A stretch of 64,000 nt of DNA. Origin: Pseudomonadota bacterium (lineage in GTDB: Bacteria > Desulfobacterota > Syntrophorhabdia > Syntrophorhabdales > Syntrophorhabdaceae). The stretch lies in assembly GCA_026388255.1 (NCBI GenBank), contig JAPLKC010000084.1:26419-90418 (forward strand), written 5' to 3'. Positions 9,654 to 17,800 of the stretch are shown piece after piece. Every line of letters starts with the position of its first letter. The stretch's first letter is position 1. Under the pieces are notes generated by a model that worked only from the letters and a program-made list of their open reading frames with translations, had not been told where the DNA came from and ran no database searches. The translations under genes were made by a program, and so were the position numbers.

Positions 9654-9830
9654 TCAGGGAAAACAACCCAACTGACAGCCGAAAACCTTGATCTTCAGTT
9701 CATTCAGCATCTCCCCCAGTTCCTTTGAGGGGATATTCTCTTCCTCAGCAATATTGAGGGCCTGCTTGCAGGCAATCTTACCATCCTTCGTGTGCGCATT
9801 AATCTTTTCAATGACCGCCTCTTTATTCAT
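9654..9830 (-). CDS. Conserved-looking small protein with C-terminal GCQLGCF motif (58 aa)
   Basis: An intact 58-codon frame starts at the ATG on the minus strand at 9830, preceded by a GGAGAG ribosome binding site 3-4 nt away. The protein is MNKEAVIEKINAHTKDGKIA followed by a helical Glu-rich stretch, and it ends in FGCQLGCFP. Its first two-thirds read like a small helix-turn-helix-type fold (DGKIACKQALNIAEEENIPSK) and the two cysteines near the end (CxxxC) could bind metal or form a disulfide. I believe similar GCQLGCF-ending small proteins occur in other anaerobic Desulfobacterota, but this needs a search. Function unknown. Confidence 0.72.
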   Translation of the reverse strand: MNKEAVIEKINAHTKDGKIACKQALNIAEEENIPSKELGEMLNELKIKVFGCQLGCFP

Positions 9831-9919
9831 CGTTCTCTCCTCATTTTTAAATCTTTCTTTATTTAATTATCTACCGATATCCCACCGAAGTCAACTGCCA
9901 TTGCAAGACAGGATACAAG

Positions 9920-10861
9920 CTATTGCAAGGACAAGATACTGTTTTGCTTGATCCGTTTATGACAGATTTCGGAAAGTTCTCTCAGCCGTATAAGAGACGT
10001 TGCATGTGAAGCCGCACGTTGAAGGTTCATGAGTCCAACAGGAATATAACCAAGGAAGGTTTTTAGCCCCTTTTTCAACCCCAGAAAGCCATAGGCCCCA
10101 AGCGCTTGCATAAGACGCTGCGCCGAAGCCTCCCAGAAGGCATTCTGGAAATCGGGCCAATCAATGATCTGTTTTGACAGCCGGTAATAAAACAGGAGGA
10201 GATTATCAACCTCATCTTCGGAAAACCTTACATAAGGATCACAAAGCAACGAGCCAATATCGTAAAAGGGGCTTCCAAAGCGCATCCCCTGAAAGTCAAT
10301 GAGAAAAGGTTCTCCGTCGCGAATCATCACGTTCTGGGATTGCAGGTCGCGGTGAACAAGCGTGCGTCCTTTTTCAACAAGCCGCCGGGCAAGATCAGAA
10401 AGTTCTGCCTCAATTTCATGCCATAGGGGCGTTTCCATGTCAATTCCACAGATACCGTTTACAAAATGTTCCCTGAAGTAGTTCTGCTCCCAGCGATAGA
10501 GTTCAGGATCAAAACCGTCCATGAGCCTCACCTGCTCCCGGGGGAAATCACTTTCAGGAAATAAATGGAGTCTATGTACAATCGAAAGTGTCTTCTGATA
10601 AAGTCCCTGTCTGGTTTCCCAGGGAGTATCTTTTAGAGACCAGAGATTTGCATCCCCCATGTCTTCCATGAGCATGAGACAGGCTGCCGGATCATGGCTG
10701 ATCATTAAAGGCACAGGGATATAGATGCTTCGGAGGAATATCGCAATATCGGCATAGTACACGTTTTCTATGCGATTCGGGTTGTATTGAATCAGGATAG
10801 CCGAATCCTTGTCATTCCATTTCAAGCGAAAAAAATTACGATCCGACCCTCTTATTGCCAA
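9920..10861 (-). CDS. APH-family sugar kinase, AmgK-like
   Basis: An aminoglycoside-phosphotransferase-fold kinase of at least 313 aa. It has the catalytic loop VHRDLQSQNVM and the metal-binding LIDFQGMRFG, separated as expected. The family includes AmgK, the anomeric kinase that phosphorylates MurNAc/GlcNAc in cell-wall recycling. The neighbouring nucleotidyltransferase is the partner expected for AmgK (MurU), which supports the assignment. Oddity: the only conventional-type start in frame is TTG at 10861. The frame stays open upstream and encodes sequence that looks like the genuine N-terminus (about 28 residues ending FIEFTPLAIRGSDRNFF) but contains no ATG or GTG. The true start is therefore uncertain. 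It lies ~80 nt after the nucleotidyltransferase stop by this start. Confidence 0.82.
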   Translation of the reverse strand: MAIRGSDRNFFRLKWNDKDSAILIQYNPNRIENVYYADIAIFLRSIYIPVPLMISHDPAACLMLMEDMGDANLWSLKDTPWETRQGLYQKTLSIVHRLHLFPESDFPREQVRLMDGFDPELYRWEQNYFREHFVNGICGIDMETPLWHEIEAELSDLARRLVEKGRTLVHRDLQSQNVMIRDGEPFLIDFQGMRFGSPFYDIGSLLCDPYVRFSEDEVDNLLLFYYRLSKQIIDWPDFQNAFWEASAQRLMQALGAYGFLGLKKGLKTFLGYIPVGLMNLQRAASHATSLIRLRELSEICHKRIKQNSILSLQ

Positions 10862-10938
10862 AGGAGTAAACTCTATGAAGACCGATGTTGAAAGTCCCAG
10901 GGCGTCCCGCGCAAAATTGGTCAGCTTTTCATCGGTTT

Positions 10939-11670
10939 TTATAAGTCCTCCCTGCCGGTCTCCATAGCTGCCTTTAAATTTTCGTATGCCTCAATGGAAC
11001 CGATATCGTACCACTGGCCTTCGTCTATAATAACCCCCCGGATAGACCCCGGTTCCTCAGCTATTCTTTTAAGAAAGGCAGGGATGATGGATTCAATTTT
11101 ACCCGGTTCAAGAAAACGGAGAAATGATGTCTCCAGGGCATAAATGCCGGTAAAAAGACAACTTTGAACACCTTTGTTTTTTAATTTATGCCGCATATCA
11201 CAAATCTCGCCAAGCTCATTGATATTTACATTCAACAAAGGGCCGCTGCTTCGCAGTGCAAGCGTCGCCTCAGGTCGTTTTTCTTCATGGGATTGCAAAA
11301 ACCTCTGCAAGGAGAAATTGCTCATCACGTCCCCGTTATAGCAAAGGATAGCTTCGTCATCATCAAGGAGGTCTTCAATGTTTTTTAATCCTCCTGCAGT
11401 GTCCAGAAGCACCGGTTCATGACTAAAAACAATGGGTGCACCTTGCCAGAGCCTGTCCGGGAATTTTTCAGCATAGACCTCCGGACAATGATGGGTATTT
11501 ATAATGAAACGGTCAACACCGTTTTTCAGGAGGTGATCCATCGTATAGGTAATAACAGGACGTCCTCCGATCTCAAGGAGCGGCTTCGGACATCGCTCGG
11601 TCAGGGGGCGAAGCCGCATACCCAGACCGGCGCCCAGGATAAAGGCCGTCTTAAACCGTCGTCCTTTCAA
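10939..11670 (-). CDS. Sugar-1-phosphate nucleotidyltransferase, MurU-like
   Basis: A 243-aa NTP-transferase with the N-terminal nucleotide-binding signature [20 protein letters not shown], the [10 protein letters not shown] motif and the NGDVMSNF metal-binding motif. Length and motifs fit MurNAc-alpha-1-phosphate uridylyltransferase (MurU) and related mannose-1-phosphate guanylyltransferases. Placed between a SpoIID-like peptidoglycan protein and an AmgK-like kinase, it most plausibly makes UDP-MurNAc from recycled MurNAc-1-P, bypassing fosfomycin-sensitive MurA. Activity as a mannose-1-P guanylyltransferase cannot be excluded. The start overlaps the upstream gene's stop by 4 bp. Confidence 0.87.
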   Translation of the reverse strand: MKGRRFKTAFILGAGLGMRLRPLTERCPKPLLEIGGRPVITYTMDHLLKNGVDRFIINTHHCPEVYAEKFPDRLWQGAPIVFSHEPVLLDTAGGLKNIEDLLDDDEAILCYNGDVMSNFSLQRFLQSHEEKRPEATLALRSSGPLLNVNINELGEICDMRHKLKNKGVQSCLFTGIYALETSFLRFLEPGKIESIIPAFLKRIAEEPGSIRGVIIDEGQWYDIGSIEAYENLKAAMETGREDL

Positions 11671-13085
11671 TAGATCCTCTGTATTTCAGTACCCGGGAAA
11701 TAATGCCTCAGGATTTCCTCTGCTGAAAAACCCTGTGTTGCCATAACAGCAGCGCCGATCTGGCAGAGCCCTACGCCGTGCCCCCAACCAGCGCCGTGAA
11801 ATACAAAAGTCTTAACTTCACCGTGAGTGTCATATTCCATAGTTACAATAAAAGCACTGCTATAGAGGTGACTCCTGGAAAGCCAGCGCCGTATTTCAAG
11901 TTCTTTTCCCACAACCATGCTTTTTTTCGAACCGATGATCCTCAGCCTGAAGATACGTCCTGAGGGGCCACGGGACAGAGGCTGAATCTCCTTTAGCGTC
12001 CCGAAATCAATACCCGATTTTTCCAGGAGAATTTCTTCCAATTCCTCCCGCGTATATTCAATCTTCCAGCGGAAAAACGCCTTTGTTTCTTGGTCAAAGT
12101 CGGGAAGGACCTTTGTGAGAATATTCGCATCTTCCGTGTTGCAATAGGCATTTGGTTCCGAAAGGATCCAGCGTGCCGCATCTTCCTCTGTCACAATCGG
12201 GAGACAGGTTGTTGTTGCATCTGAAATACTTGCCAGATATGGGACCTGATTATCGCTCCAGGCTGTTTCAAATGCCTCTGTTATTCCCCCGCATGCCTTT
12301 GAATACCGGGCATCGCAGATTTCTCCCCGGTAAATAATTGCCAGCCCGCAGGTTTCCAGAACTGATTCTCCGGCATGAGCCGAGGCAATCTTTGTAACAC
12401 CCTGATAGCGCTGGCAGTGGTCATCGGCACATACATCATATAGGTCATGGTCTTCCTGTTCATACCAGCGTGTGATCTCATTGTGCGAGCTGAAGAGGTT
12501 ATCAGGGGCTTGTCCGTGTGAATCTTTTGTCCCCGGTTCTGCAACGAACACCTTTTTTGTTTTCCTTTTTCGATCCAGTGCTGCAATAAGCCAGCTTCTG
12601 GAAATAATTGCGTGCGCCTTCAGGAATTCCATAGGGGCATTGCTGCTCATCTCAGAAGAAACCACGCTCTTCAGATAATCCTCCAGAGGTATTTCATCGA
12701 TTGCCGCTATTGTTCCACCATCACGGTATTTAAGGATCAGGTTCCCCTGAAAGGTCTGATTCTCTTTCCTCTCCCAGTGAAACTGTTTTCCGATAGTCAC
12801 TTGAAATAGTGTAAACGTCGAATCTTTATCGGCTATGAGCCTGATCGCTGAGGCACAGGCAATTTCACGGTTATTATCGCCGGTCAGTACAATATTACCG
12901 GACGTTGCCTTTGCTGAAAATATGCCTGACACAGGGCCAAAACCATCCCCGTAAAAATTACCATTCAGACAACCGCTAACCTCAACCTGCCCGTCAATAA
13001 TCCCTACAGTCATTGTCGGTTCATTCAATCCATATATAGAGGATTCAAGGATACCGGGCATAATGGATATGTTTTCTGAAATCAT
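11667..13085 (-). CDS. SpoIID/LytB-domain protein
   Basis: A 472-aa protein with the SpoIID domain in its central and C-terminal parts. The motif [14 protein letters not shown] (~residue 131) and the helix with AHAIISRSW are followed by the C-terminal signature [15 protein letters not shown] near residue 440. SpoIID proteins cleave denuded peptidoglycan glycan strands in Bacillus and are found outside spore-formers as LytB-like proteins. No signal peptide is evident at the chosen start, which is unusual for a wall-acting protein. The ATG at 13085 has a GGAG ribosome binding site 7 nt upstream. It is the first gene of a three-gene operon with the MurU-like and AmgK-like genes (overlap 4 bp). 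Confidence 0.85.
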   Translation of the reverse strand: MISENISIMPGILESSIYGLNEPTMTVGIIDGQVEVSGCLNGNFYGDGFGPVSGIFSAKATSGNIVLTGDNNREIACASAIRLIADKDSTFTLFQVTIGKQFHWERKENQTFQGNLILKYRDGGTIAAIDEIPLEDYLKSVVSSEMSSNAPMEFLKAHAIISRSWLIAALDRKRKTKKVFVAEPGTKDSHGQAPDNLFSSHNEITRWYEQEDHDLYDVCADDHCQRYQGVTKIASAHAGESVLETCGLAIIYRGEICDARYSKACGGITEAFETAWSDNQVPYLASISDATTTCLPIVTEEDAARWILSEPNAYCNTEDANILTKVLPDFDQETKAFFRWKIEYTREELEEILLEKSGIDFGTLKEIQPLSRGPSGRIFRLRIIGSKKSMVVGKELEIRRWLSRSHLYSSAFIVTMEYDTHGEVKTFVFHGAGWGHGVGLCQIGAAVMATQGFSAEEILRHYFPGTEIQRIY

Positions 13086-13210
13086 TTATTTACTCCATTC
13101 ATTTTCTTCATACGACAGGGATACTTAGCTTCAAGCATCATGGATTGTTTTTAGAAATCATTCCGCTCAATCCCTTGGCCCCTTTTTATAGATAATTTTA
13201 AGAGTATTAC

Positions 13211-13311
13211 TGCCATATATAACAGGATAAAAAAGGAATGAATATTTATAATATATTCAGCACATTATGCAAAATGATAGCAACCTCTTTTTTATCCTGT
13301 TATATATGGCA
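13211..13311. repeat. MITE-like element with 25-bp perfect inverted arms
   Basis: The arm TGCCATATATAACAGGATAA plus AAAAG at 13211-13235 is exactly complementary to 13287-13311, with a 51-bp AT-rich interior. No coding frame is inside. Perfect 25-bp arms at this size fit a miniature inverted-repeat transposable element or a strong cruciform. No clear target duplication is visible at the two ends. It lies in the gap between the SpoIID operon and the sigma-54 gene cluster. Confidence 0.7.
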
Positions 13312-13849
13312 TTTTATCACAATCCGTTAGAAAATGGTTAGAAGAAAAGCTGAGGTATCAACACACACAAGACCCCGCTTAGAAATAGGCGGAACTTTCT
13401 TTCTTCCTGAACTAAATAAATCACGCTATAATCAGGCATACTCGCTTCCAAATACAAATCTACTCCATACGCATTCGATGGAGCTTGTTGATAACCGAAT
13501 GTAAGTGCGCCACGAGGTTGCATGACAGATAAGGGCGGGCCCCTCGGAGCCAATTTGCAGGAACAGGCTTTAAAACACCTTAAACTGCATTGGTAAAGAG
13601 CCATTGTGGTGAGCGTTTTTATAGACCGAGCGGCACCCGGCATGGAGGCGGCGGGAACTTGATTCAGGCTTTCATGTGCAACGTGGGAACCTGTAGTTCG
13701 ATGATAAGGGAGAAATCAAGTGGACGACCCATAAGGATGAGAGCGCCGACGCATTCAGGATAGCGACCGACCGTTGTCTTAGGTGCCATTGTTTTTTCGT
13801 GTGTATCTGGAGAAAATAAACGAGGGTAACAGGCTAGGCGAGTTTGACT
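13312..13849. other. Gene-free stretch with mobile-element debris
   Basis: No convincing gene is seen in this ~540-bp interval. The left 190 bp is unremarkable; the frame open on the minus strand (13338-13643) reads across the intron remnant and has no ribosome binding site. From about 13505 the sequence looks like structured intron RNA (separate entry). Base composition is more GC-rich than the flanking intergenic DNA, consistent with inserted material. Confidence 0.5.
13505..13790 (+). mobile_element. Truncated group II intron, 5' portion (remnant)
   Basis: The stretch begins with GTGCGCC, a typical group II intron 5' end, and continues with blocks I associate with domain I of bacterial group II introns: ACGTGGGAACCTGTA near 13681, then CATAAGGATGAGAGC near 13730, then CCGACGCATTCAGGATAGCG. 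There is no reverse-transcriptase/maturase frame and no domain V-like hairpin, so only the 5' part remains. The assignment is by recollection of related introns, not by alignment. Confidence 0.45.
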
Positions 13850-13940
13850 TAGAATTTTTCTAATATTTAGACAAATTTAATCATTAAAAGACATGTCGCA
13901 ATCAAAATTCATAATTTCCTTTCTTCTGCTTTTTATTTAT

Positions 13941-13953
13941 AACTCACTGAGTT
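13941..13953. promoter_or_regulatory. Palindromic candidate activator site upstream of the sigma-54 promoter
   Basis: AACTCACTGAGTT is a palindrome with one central base (AACTCA-C-TGAGTT). It is centred about 83 bp upstream of the presumed transcription start, a usual place for binding of a sigma-54 enhancer-binding protein. The second module copy keeps the outer arms (AACTC...GAGTT). Confidence 0.45.
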
Positions 13954-14004
13954 AAAAGAACAATATTCGTACAGGAAGTTTCAATACAGTTTATCCTCAC
14001 CATT

Positions 14005-14020
14005 TGGCACGGGGCTTGCT
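14005..14020 (+). promoter_or_regulatory. Sigma-54 (-24/-12) promoter, copy 1
   Basis: TGGCACGGGGCTTGCT matches the -24/-12 consensus (TGGCACR-N4-TTGCW) at every conserved base, with exactly 10 bp between the GG and GC dinucleotides. It lies 39 bp before the start codon of the 215-aa membrane protein. Confidence 0.88.
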
Positions 14021-14058
14021 TATGTAAAGATATCAAATCATTTAAGGAGGAAAAGAAA

Positions 14059-14706
14059 ATGTCTATCTCAGGATATTCAGAAACGAAAGGCATCAATGAA
14101 GCAACTGCAGAGAGATATTGCCTTGCAAATGATCAACCCGTAACCTCATTCAAGGTAAGGCGACCGCTTGGTCTGATGAAAAATGAAGAGTGGTTAGCCA
14201 GCATAACACCCAGTTCCGTACAGTTCTTTCTGCCTCAAAGCAACAAGCAAATCACTATTTCAAAGGAAACGGCTAATGCTCACATTCAGTTTCCCCGTGA
14301 ATTTACTTTTTTCCCGAGCGGTATGGTACATATCAGGCATGAAAGGGAACTATACAAATTTATTTTAGATAAAGCCGACTGGTCAAGATTGTTTGGATGG
14401 CTACCCAAGAAGGCAGCTTCTGATTTGAAAAACGAACTTCGGAAGTGGGGTCTCGGGCTTATAGCACTGGGCTTTATCCACCTTGTGTTGACCAATTTTC
14501 TGGATCCTATCTGGGGCGTGCTGATAATAGTTATTGGTGCTTTAAACCTTTTAATTCATAGAAGAGGAATGTTTATAGTTAACGGGATAGTACTACTGTT
14601 GGCAGGTGTTATGAATATGGCTGCGGGTGGAGGCTGGAAATTCTTTGGGATGATACAGATCGTGTGGGGTGTACAGGAGATCCGCAAACTGAGGGAATAT
14701 GAATAA
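14059..14706 (+). CDS. Uncharacterised membrane protein under sigma-54 control
   Basis: A 215-aa protein with a soluble N-terminal part of ~130 residues and a C-terminal membrane part with about three hydrophobic segments (roughly 135-155, 157-172 and 174-205). The N-terminal part has a beta-rich look (residues 30-115) and reads somewhat like a PH-like domain, but I do not recognise a family. The ATG follows a strong AAGGAGG site and a textbook sigma-54 promoter. It is the first gene of the kinase/ClpP cluster; the kinase gene starts 134 bp downstream. A role as membrane sensor or anchor for the cluster is inference. Confidence 0.8.
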   Translation: MSISGYSETKGINEATAERYCLANDQPVTSFKVRRPLGLMKNEEWLASITPSSVQFFLPQSNKQITISKETANAHIQFPREFTFFPSGMVHIRHERELYKFILDKADWSRLFGWLPKKAASDLKNELRKWGLGLIALGFIHLVLTNFLDPIWGVLIIVIGALNLLIHRRGMFIVNGIVLLLAGVMNMAAGGGWKFFGMIQIVWGVQEIRKLREYE

Positions 14707-14747
14707 ATATCAGGAGAATCAAGGACTGTGTCTGATAATTAGTTTTC

Positions 14748-14776
14748 TTGACTTTAAGGGGTGGGTATTTTATAAC
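14748..14776 (+). promoter_or_regulatory. Candidate sigma-70-type promoter of the WD40 kinase gene
   Basis: TTGACT at 14748-14753 and TATAAC at 14771-14776 are separated by 17 bp. The pair lies 65 bp before the kinase start codon. It suggests that the kinase-ClpP-kinase genes can be expressed independently of the upstream sigma-54 promoter. Confidence 0.5.
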
Positions 14777-14840
14777 ATATCTAAATCACAGACATATTCT
14801 CCAACCAATGAATCTATAAAGAGCATAGGGGAGGCATGCT

Positions 14841-17800
14841 ATGAGTTTATTCTCAAACCTGTTTAGCAAGGGAAGGAATAAGAAGTTAGACATCCCGATA
14901 ACTAAGCTGACACCCTTGCTTGCCAAAAAACCTCTGCCTGAAAAAGACAGCACCCAGATAAGAATTCCAGCCTCGCCTGAGAAAAAAGACCCAGAACCCT
15001 GGGTAGCGAAGAACGTACCTGTCTGGGAGCCCGGCGATGTAGTGCTTGACCACTACAAAATAGAATATGTCATCACCTCAGGCGGCATGGGACTTATCTA
15101 TATTACCAATCACCAGAACTGGAAGGTTAAGATTGCCATCAAATCCCCAACAGAGGAGATGCTTCAAGACAGAGACTTCTTTTCACAAGTTCAGAAAGAG
15201 GCAGAGGCATGGACAGAGCTTGGATTGCATCCCAATATTGCCTATTGCTACTTTGTCAGAAACATAGAGGAAGTCCCTCATATCTTTGTTGAGTATGTAG
15301 ATGGAGGGAACTTAAAACAGTGGATAGAAGATGGCAAGTGCGCAGACCTGAAGACAGGACTTGACCTTGCAATACAATTCTGTCATGGCATGGCACATGC
15401 CCACAGCAAAGGAATGATACACAGGGATATCAAGCCCGCAAACATCTTAATGACACAGGACGGGACATTAAAAGTAACAGATTTTGGGATAGCAAAGTGG
15501 TTAAGGATAGATGAATCAGGCAATTTGCATGAACGCTCTGGAGTTGATCTCGGAGGCAAGACAACTGAATATGCTTCACCGGAGCAGTTCATAGATGAAT
15601 TTAATGTCGGTCCTGAGACAGATATCTTTTCATTTGGATTATGTCTTTGGGAGATGCTCTGCGGCAAGAAACCTTATGACAAAGCTGTAGTCAAAGAAGT
15701 GATTCCCAATCCGAGGAAATTAAGGCATGACCTCCCGGAAAGCTTACACCAACTTCTTGAAGAGCTTGTTGCATTTGAGAAGGAAGAAAGACAGAAGCTC
15801 GGGGGGTTTGAAGGACTGAGGGAACGATTCAAAACAATCTATCAGGAGCTATTCGACAACAAGCCCTCGCCTCACAGTGAGCTGGAGAAGATTGATCTTG
15901 AGGCTGACGGGTTGAACAACAGGGGAGTGTCTTACTGGGAGATCGGGAAAAAAGACGAAGCATTAAAATGTTTCAGGAAAGCTCTGGAAAAAGATTCTAT
16001 TCATCCGCATGCTACTTATAATCTTTCACTAATAGAGTGGAGGAACGGCCAGATAGATGACGCTGAAGTATTAAGAAGGCTCGCAAACTGCGAAAGCAAT
16101 ACATCAAATAAAGAAATCATTAAAGAACTGACTGCATACATCCATGCAGAGAGGTTTGATCCGGAATCAGCAGAAGAGACATTAAGAGACCTGCCCGGAA
16201 GATATCAAGCCATGTTCTCAGGAAATAAGCCGAGCCATATAAAGTGCATACGCACCATGGAAGGACATACTGATGATGTCAGTTCAGTAGTAATCAGCCC
16301 TGATAACAGATATGCGATTTCAGGGAGTGGGGATATGACCATAAAGCTCTGGGAAATAGGGACAGGTAGATGTATACGCACTATGGAAGGACATACTGGT
16401 TCTGTCAGTTCCGTAGCCATCAGCCCTGATGGAAGATATGCACTTTCAGGGAGTTTTGATAAGACCTTAAAGCTCTGGGAAATAGGGACAGGTAGATGTA
16501 TACGCACCATGGAAGGGCATGCTGGAGCTGTCTATTCAGTAGCCATCAGCCCTGATAGCAGGTATGCGCTTTCAGGAAGTGAAGATAAGACCTTAAAGCT
16601 CTGGGATTTAGAGACAGGCAGGTGCATACGCACTATAGAAGGACATACTGGTTCTGTCAGTTCCGTAGCCATCAGCCCTGATGGAAGATATGCGCTTTCA
16701 GGGAGTAATGACAATACCTTAAAACTATGGGAAATAGAGATAGGCAAGTGTATACGCACCATGGTAGGACATACTAATTATGTCCGGTCAGTAGCCATCA
16801 GCCCTGATAACAGGCATGCGCTTTCAGGAAGTTTAGATATGACCTTGAAGTTCTGGGAAATAGAGACAGGTAAGTGCATACACACTATGGAAGGACATAC
16901 TGATTTTGTCGATTCGGTAGCCATCAGCCCTGATGGCAAGCATGCGCTTTCAGGAAGTAGGGATAAGACCTTGAAGTTGTGGGATTTAGAGACAGACAGG
17001 TGCATACGCACTATGGAAGGACATACTCATTGGGTCGCTTCAGTAACCATCAGCCCCGATAGCAGGTATGCGCTTTCAGGAAGTTGGGATGAGACCTTAA
17101 AGCTCTGGGAGATAAATTATGAGTCTGGCTATACAACAGAGCTCCAGCCTTCAGAGCCCAAGGGATTTAATATCAGGAGGGAAGAAGAAGAATCACTAAG
17201 AAGATCTATCTCAGAGGCAAAGACGCTCTTTGAAAAAGGGGATTACAAGGGGTCTTATTCAGCGCTGTATGAGCAATGGAAAGGTATCGGGTTTATCAGC
17301 AAAGACGATATATTAGAAATCTATTCTATGCTGTCTCAGAAGGCAAGGAGAAGAGGGCTTGGTTTACATTACTGTGAAAAGGACTTTAAAGGACATACTC
17401 AAAATGTCACTTCAGTAGCCATCAGCCCTGATAACAGGTATGCGCTTTCAGGAAGTGTGGATCGTGTGGATCGTACCTTGAAGCTCTGGAATATAGAGAC
17501 AGGCAGGTGCATACGCACCATGGAAGGACATACTCGCTCTGTCCATTCAGTAGCCATCACCTCTGATTGCAGGCATGTGCTTTCAGGAAGTTGGGATAGT
17601 ACCATAAAGTTCTGGGATTTAGAGACAGGCGAGTGCATACGCACTATGAAAGGACATACTGATTGGGTCTCTTCAATATCCGTCAGCCCTGATAACAGAT
17701 ATGCGATTTCAGGGAGTGGGGATATGACCATAAAGCTCTGGGAAATAGGGACAGGTAGATGTATACGCACTATGGAAGGACATACTTCTGCGGTCTTGTC

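Larger units (their letters stand above)
13850..14063 (+). repeat. Regulatory module copy 1 (duplicated upstream region)
   Basis: This 214-bp block is repeated, with scattered mismatches, at 21971-22186. The similarity starts at TAGAATT and runs through the sigma-54 promoter and ribosome binding site to the first bases of the coding sequence (ATGTC). The most conserved core is TTAAAAGAACAATATTCGTA and the run that follows it. Since the two downstream genes are unrelated, the repeat is a transferred control region rather than a gene duplication. Confidence 0.88.

Noticed and set aside
13338..13643. Minus-strand frame of 101 codons
   Set aside because: It runs through the group II intron remnant, has no ribosome binding site and no recognisable product.
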